DNA of 14,754 bases, from positions 1-14,754 of the forward strand of contig CANIBQ010000114.1 in the NCBI GenBank assembly GCA_947465645.1, given 5' to 3'. This document shows, piece by piece, positions 14,014 through 14,754 of this stretch (the stretch's first letter is position 1; every line of letters starts with the position of its first letter). The translations under genes and the position numbers were made by a program. The notes below the pieces were generated by a model. The model saw only the letters and a list, made by a program, of their open reading frames with translations. It did no database searches and was not told the origin of the DNA. This stretch comes from Acidobacteriota bacterium. Lineage in GTDB: Bacteria; Acidobacteriota; Vicinamibacteria; Vicinamibacterales; UBA2999.

Positions 14014-14754
14014 TTACACGCCCTTCCCCAGTCGATGCTGCAGCTTGTCCTTGTACAAGCGACTGAGCGTCAGGCGCGTACCGTCGCGCAGGACGACGAC
14101 GTGATCCCCGTTGAACCAGGGCTGAAGCTCCTTGATCCGCTCGGTGTTGACGATGCGGGAGCGGTGGATGCGGGCGAAACGGCTGCCCTCCAGCCGCGTT
14201 TCCATGCGGTTCATCGTCTCGCGAAACAGGTGCGACTCGTGGCCGAGGTGCAGGCGGACGTAATTGCCGGCGGCCTCGATCCAGTCGATTTCATCCGTCC
14301 GCAGGAAGAATACGCGGCCGCCTGACTTGACGACCAGCCGTTCGACGCGCTGCGGCTCTGGCTTGACGTCGTGGACCATCGCCAGGAGGCGGCGGCCGAG
14401 GTCGCCCGCGCGGCGCCCTTCGAGCGCCTCGCGCGCGTGGCGCAGTGTCTGCTGAAACCGATCCTTGCCGAACGGCTTCAGCAGGTAGTCGAGGGCGTGT
14501 ACCTCGAAGGCGCGCAGCGCGTATTCGTCGTACGCGGTGACGAAGATGACGGTCGGCATCCGATCGGGACTGATGTTCTTCAAGACCTCGAAGCCGTCGC
14601 AGCCAGGCATCTGCACGTCGAGAAACACGAGATCCGGCGACTGCTCCTGGATGGCCGCCACCGCCTGGCCGCCGTCGCTGCACTCGCCCACCACCTCGAC
14701 ATCGACCTCCTGCTGGAGCAGCGTCAGCACGCGCTCGCGCGCCAGCGCCTCGTC
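14014..14754 (-). CDS. LytTR-family response regulator, N-terminus cut by window end
   Basis: 246 visible residues. The frame is open to the last base and begins DEALARERV, which in this family directly follows the first acidic residues of the receiver domain, so only about ten residues are missing. Receiver domain: phosphoacceptor aspartate in LVFLDVQMPG, conserved threonine in FVTAYDEYAL and lysine in YLLKPF. A linker follows, then a LytTR DNA-binding domain (from about VERLVVKSGGRVFFL to the end) with the typical ETMNRMETRL and IHRSRIVN segments. It acts as a dimeric transcription factor on direct-repeat sites, normally paired with a LytS/YpdA-type histidine kinase that would lie beyond the window. 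It is transcribed in the same direction as the cytochrome operon, 275 bp upstream, and is a candidate regulator of it. Ends at TAA 14016-14014. Confidence 0.92.
   Translation of the reverse strand, partial: DEALARERVLTLLQQEVDVEVVGECSDGGQAVAAIQEQSPDLVFLDVQMPGCDGFEVLKNISPDRMPTVIFVTAYDEYALRAFEVHALDYLLKPFGKDRFQQTLRHAREALEGRRAGDLGRRLLAMVHDVKPEPQRVERLVVKSGGRVFFLRTDEIDWIEAAGNYVRLHLGHESHLFRETMNRMETRLEGSRFARIHRSRIVNTERIKELQPWFNGDHVVVLRDGTRLTLSRLYKDKLQHRLGKGV

Noticed and set aside
13869..14066. Possible small plus-strand gene in the gap before the LytTR regulator
   Set aside because: 65 codons starting at GTG with no ribosome binding site, running into the regulator gene on the other strand, and composition unlike a protein; the dyads explain the region better.

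Overview
The window is GC-rich (codons mostly end in G or C) and almost fully coding. Everything reads on the minus strand except the leftmost gene. Tat and Sec exported proteins, an outer-membrane barrel, multiheme cytochromes, DinB-like proteins and a Tat-exported thiamine-diphosphate (TPP) enzyme point to a Gram-negative soil or sediment bacterium. I would guess Acidobacteriota (Vicinamibacteria-like), but this is inferred from gene content, not from a marker gene.

Left part (1-3244): the 3' end of prephenate dehydratase (plus strand) converges on a two-gene minus-strand operon. That operon has a recognisable sigma70-type promoter, a Tat-exported TPP-dependent enzyme, and a small exported cytochrome c fused to a ComEA-like helix-hairpin-helix (HhH) domain. 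The two reading frames overlap at TGATG.

Middle part (3245-6218): five minus-strand genes. In transcription order they are an exported DinB-fold protein (with its own -10-like box), a small conserved-looking protein of unknown function overlapping a nucleotidyltransferase-fold protein by 4 bp, a cytoplasmic DinB/DUF1572 protein, and a membrane-anchored HExxH metallopeptidase.

Right part (6219-13738): the centrepiece, six tightly packed minus-strand genes. In transcription order they are (1) a membrane-associated FAD/NAD(P)H reductase with a C-terminal plant-type [2Fe-2S] domain; (2) a membrane protein with two pairs of histidines 14 residues apart, as in di-haem b cytochromes and ferric reductase/NOX proteins; (3) an exported 24-haem cytochrome c; (4) an exported 18-haem cytochrome c built of tandem three-haem units, two of them about 97% identical in DNA; (5) an outer-membrane beta-barrel; (6) a small exported protein with an Ig/carboxypeptidase-regulatory-like domain and a C-terminal membrane anchor. 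Together they spell a complete possible path from cytosolic NAD(P)H through the inner membrane and periplasm to the outer membrane. This is a candidate, apparently undescribed, trans-envelope (extracellular) electron-transfer conduit, unlike MtrCAB or the Geobacter porin-cytochrome clusters in composition.

Upstream of this operon lie 275 bp of non-coding DNA with two dyad-symmetric sites, then a LytTR-type response regulator cut by the window end (14014-14754), a candidate regulator. No tRNA, rRNA, CRISPR array, insertion sequence or phage gene was seen.
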